Shown one piece after another: positions 6,692-8,499 of a DNA stretch of 8,499 bases (position 1 is the stretch's first letter; each line of letters opens with the position of its first letter). The position numbers and the translations under genes were made by a program. A model generated the notes under the pieces. That model searched no databases. It saw only the letters and a program-made list of their open reading frames with translations, and had not been told where the DNA came from. The DNA is from Pseudomonadota bacterium (GTDB lineage Bacteria; Pseudomonadota; Alphaproteobacteria; Rhizobiales; Methyloligellaceae), in the NCBI GenBank assembly GCA_022567275.1, contig JADFHH010000052.1, positions 1 through 8,499 on the forward strand, given 5' to 3'.

Positions 6692-7998
6692 AGCCCGCCG
6701 GCCGGCTGCAGGCCGCCATCGAAATTCTCACCGATATTGAACAGCGCCACCGGCCGGCTGGCCAGGCGCTGGCCGACTGGGGCCGGGGGCACCGCTTTGC
6801 CGGGTCCGGCGACCGCGCGGCCATCGGCAATCTCGTCTATGACGCCTTGCGCCAGCGCGCCTCCATCGCCGCGCGAATGGGCGAGGATTCTCCACGCGCG
6901 CAGGCGCTCGGTGCGCTGGCATTTGCCTGGGGGCAAAGTTTTGAAACCATTGGAGCACTGTGCGACGGCTCGAAATTCGCGCCGGAGCCTTTGAGCGAGG
7001 CCGAGCAATCGGGCCTCAATACGGCGCTTCCTCAAGAGGCGCCGTCATGGCTGCGCGGCGATTATCCCGAATGGCTGCACCCCTCCCTGGAGCGCGCGTT
7101 TCAGCAGCGCGCGGGCGAAGAAGGCGCCGGGCTGAGCAAACGTGCGCCGGTGGATTTGCGCGTGAATACGCTCAAGGCCAATCGTGAAAAACTTTTGAAA
7201 TCACTTGAAAAATTCAAACCGGCGCAAACTGCGCTTTCCCCCCTTGGCCTGCGTGTGGCAGCGCCCGTAGGCCCTGGGCGAAGCCCGCATCTGGAAGCGG
7301 ACACGGCCCATGGCAGGGGCTGGTTCGAGATCCAGGACGAAGGCTCGCAACTGGCCGCATTGCTGTCCGCGTCGCGGCCGGGCATGCAGGTGGCGGATAT
7401 CTGCGCCGGGTCCGGCGGAAAAACGCTTTGCTTGGCGGCGATGATGGAAAACAAGGGGCAAATCCATGCCTATGACGCCGATGCCATCCGCTTGCGTCCC
7501 ATTTTCGAGCGTCTCAAACGGGCCGGGGCGCGCAACGTGCAGGTGATGCGTGGCGGTGAGGAAGACGCGCTCAAAACTCTCGCGGGCAAAATGGATCGCG
7601 TGGTTATCGATGCGCCGTGCAGCGGGTCAGGCGTGTGGCGGCGGCGTCCCGAAGCGAAATGGCGGCTCAAACCGGCCCAGCTCGAACGCCGGCTAGCAGA
7701 ACAGAAAGGCGTGCTGGAGCTTGGCGCGGGGCTGGTGAAACCCGGCGGGCGGCTGGTCTACATCACCTGCTCGGTGCTGCCTGAGGAAAATGGCGATCAG
7801 GTCACGGCGTTTCTGCAGCGCCAGCCGGATTTCCGGCTCGTGCCTTACCGCCAAGTCTGGGCCGAGGCTATGGGGAGCGAACCGCCAGGTTCCGCGGACG
7901 GGAGCACCGATACATTGCTGCTGACCCCGGCCAGTCACGGCACCGATGGCTTCTTTGTGGCGGTCATGGAGCGCATTGCGCCCCCATTGCGGACTTGA
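6688..7998 (+). CDS. RsmB/Nop2 family RNA (cytosine-C5)-methyltransferase
   Basis: This SAM-dependent enzyme is predicted to make 5-methylcytosine in RNA, most likely 16S rRNA. The protein is 436 aa. The N-terminal 120 residues or so are helical and include SGDRAAIGNLVYDALR, which recalls the NusB-like domain of RsmB. VDLRVNTLKANR and the substrate-binding GWFEIQDEGSQL follow. The SAM motif is DICAGSGGKT (237-246), with Asp263 at the end of the next strand. The two hallmark cysteines are Cys311 in DAPCSGSG (release) and Cys361 in YITCSVLPEEN (nucleophile). The GTG start overlaps the guaB stop as GTGA (4 nt), and this fusion-like junction supports the start. From memory, Rhizobiales carry a gene like this between guaB and guaA in addition to a standard rsmB elsewhere. 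For that reason I do not assign C967 or a symbol. Confidence 0.92.
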   Translation: MKPAGRLQAAIEILTDIEQRHRPAGQALADWGRGHRFAGSGDRAAIGNLVYDALRQRASIAARMGEDSPRAQALGALAFAWGQSFETIGALCDGSKFAPEPLSEAEQSGLNTALPQEAPSWLRGDYPEWLHPSLERAFQQRAGEEGAGLSKRAPVDLRVNTLKANREKLLKSLEKFKPAQTALSPLGLRVAAPVGPGRSPHLEADTAHGRGWFEIQDEGSQLAALLSASRPGMQVADICAGSGGKTLCLAAMMENKGQIHAYDADAIRLRPIFERLKRAGARNVQVMRGGEEDALKTLAGKMDRVVIDAPCSGSGVWRRRPEAKWRLKPAQLERRLAEQKGVLELGAGLVKPGGRLVYITCSVLPEENGDQVTAFLQRQPDFRLVPYRQVWAEAMGSEPPGSADGSTDTLLLTPASHGTDGFFVAVMERIAPPLRT

Positions 7999-8015
7999 CG
8001 CTCCCTTCCTATAAC
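7987..8015 (+). promoter_or_regulatory. Candidate guaA promoter within the end of the RsmB-like gene
   Basis: TTGCGG at 7987-7992 and TATAAC at 8010-8015 are separated by 17 nt. The -10 matches TATAAT at five of six positions; the -35 matches only its TTG part. The predicted start of transcription, about 8022, falls 0-5 nt before the guaA ATG. No Shine-Dalgarno is visible upstream of guaA, which fits a leaderless or near-leaderless message. This is inferred from the sequence alone. Confidence 0.35.
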
Positions 8016-8024
8016 CACGCGTCC

Positions 8025-8499
8025 ATGAACGACCGCATCCTCATCATCGATTTCGGCTCCCAGGTCACACAGCTCATTGCGCGCCGCGTGCGCGAGGCCG
8101 GCGTCTATTGCGAGATTGTGCCGTTTCATAAGGCTGAAGAGGTTTTCAGGAGTTTTGCGCCAAAAGCGGTTATTCTCTCCGGCGGTCCGGCCTCCGTGCA
8201 TCAAGCCGATACGCCGCGCGTGCCCGATATTGTGTTCAAGGCCGGTCTCCCGTTGCTCGGCATCTGCTATGGCGAACAGGCCATTTGCGGTCAGCTCGGC
8301 GGCGCGGTGGAACCCTCCACGAAGCGCGAATTCGGCCGCGCCTTTGTCACGATCGAACGCGACTGCGCTCTGTTCGAGGGCGTGTGGCGCAAGGGCGAGC
8401 GGCATCAGGTGTGGATGAGCCACGGCGACAAAATTTCCGCCATCCCCGATGGTTTCGCAGTGGCCGCCACCTCGGACAATGCCCCCTTCGCGGCCATCG
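8025..8499 (+). CDS. guaA: GMP synthase (glutamine-hydrolysing), N-terminal part
   Basis: GuaA converts XMP to GMP using ATP and ammonia taken from glutamine, directly downstream of GuaB in the pathway. Only the first 158 codons are present because the window ends inside the gene. They cover most of the class I glutamine amidotransferase domain. ILIIDFGSQVTQLIARRVRE is the typical GuaA opening. VILSGGPASV forms the oxyanion-strand region. GICYGEQ contains the nucleophile Cys81. HQVWMSHGD is the conserved GuaA segment after it. The catalytic His and Glu, the ATP pyrophosphatase domain and the dimerisation domain lie beyond the edge. The ATG is 26 nt after the upstream stop and gives the standard N-terminus, yet no purine-rich ribosome-binding site precedes it (the preceding 24 nt are pyrimidine-rich). 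A TATAAC box sits close upstream. Confidence 0.96.
   Translation, partial: MNDRILIIDFGSQVTQLIARRVREAGVYCEIVPFHKAEEVFRSFAPKAVILSGGPASVHQADTPRVPDIVFKAGLPLLGICYGEQAICGQLGGAVEPSTKREFGRAFVTIERDCALFEGVWRKGERHQVWMSHGDKISAIPDGFAVAATSDNAPFAAI

Noticed and set aside
6698..6760. An 11-nt direct repeat, CCGGCCGGCTG at 6698-6708 and 6750-6760
   Set aside because: It lies within the RsmB-like coding sequence in two different reading frames and is readily explained by GC-rich codon composition.
7995..8014. TTGACG followed by CTATAA ahead of guaA as a promoter
   Set aside because: Only 8 nt separate the two boxes, far too short for a sigma-70-type promoter. The pairing with TTGCGG at 7987 is preferred.
8225..8300. 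GICYGEQ in GuaA, with Glu where many GuaA proteins have Met after the nucleophile elbow
   Set aside because: From memory this variant is common in alphaproteobacterial GuaA, so I do not treat it as a defect or novelty.

Overview
The window is a gene-dense stretch of an alphaproteobacterial chromosome, and every gene lies on the + strand. It is G+C-rich by eye (not computed). The run Ppx/GppA-type phosphatase, rlmE, (aminotransferase), guaB, RsmB-like methyltransferase, guaA matches, from memory, a gene order common in Rhizobiales/Hyphomicrobiales. The order-level assignment is an inference; no genus can be named from the sequence.

Layout: (1) 1-182, the last 59 codons of glutaminyl-tRNA synthetase. 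(2) 207-1508, complete UDP-glucose 6-dehydrogenase (ugd), 24 nt behind glnS, with a TTG start and a strong Shine-Dalgarno. (3) 1509-1694, a 186-nt gap with no convincing promoter or terminator. (4) 1695-2942, a Ppx/GppA family phosphatase with a low-complexity N-terminal extension. (5) 2947-3687, rlmE, the 23S rRNA 2'-O-methyltransferase. (6) 3680-5053, a PLP-dependent class III aminotransferase that overlaps rlmE by 8 nt. (7) 5054-5191, the guaB upstream region, with a GC-rich hairpin and clustered TGAC words. (8) 5192-6691, guaB, IMP dehydrogenase with its CBS pair. (9) 6688-7998, an RsmB/Nop2-type RNA m5C methyltransferase overlapping guaB as GTGA. (10) 8025 to the window end, the first 158 codons of guaA (GMP synthetase).

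Together, guaB and guaA carry out the two steps from IMP to GMP. The Ppx/GppA enzyme belongs to a family that degrades polyphosphate or pppGpp. Two genes are RNA methyltransferases. The block therefore joins guanine nucleotide supply, possible alarmone or polyphosphate turnover, and ribosomal RNA modification. Ugd makes UDP-glucuronate for polysaccharides and seems functionally separate. The aminotransferase is the least expected member.

No mobile element, CRISPR array, tRNA, rRNA, phage gene or defence system is visible. This looks like ordinary core genome, and I found no undescribed system. The observations most worth a second look are a possible promoter inside the 3' end of the RsmB-like gene that would make guaA nearly leaderless, the overlap of the aminotransferase with rlmE, and the structured guaB leader.
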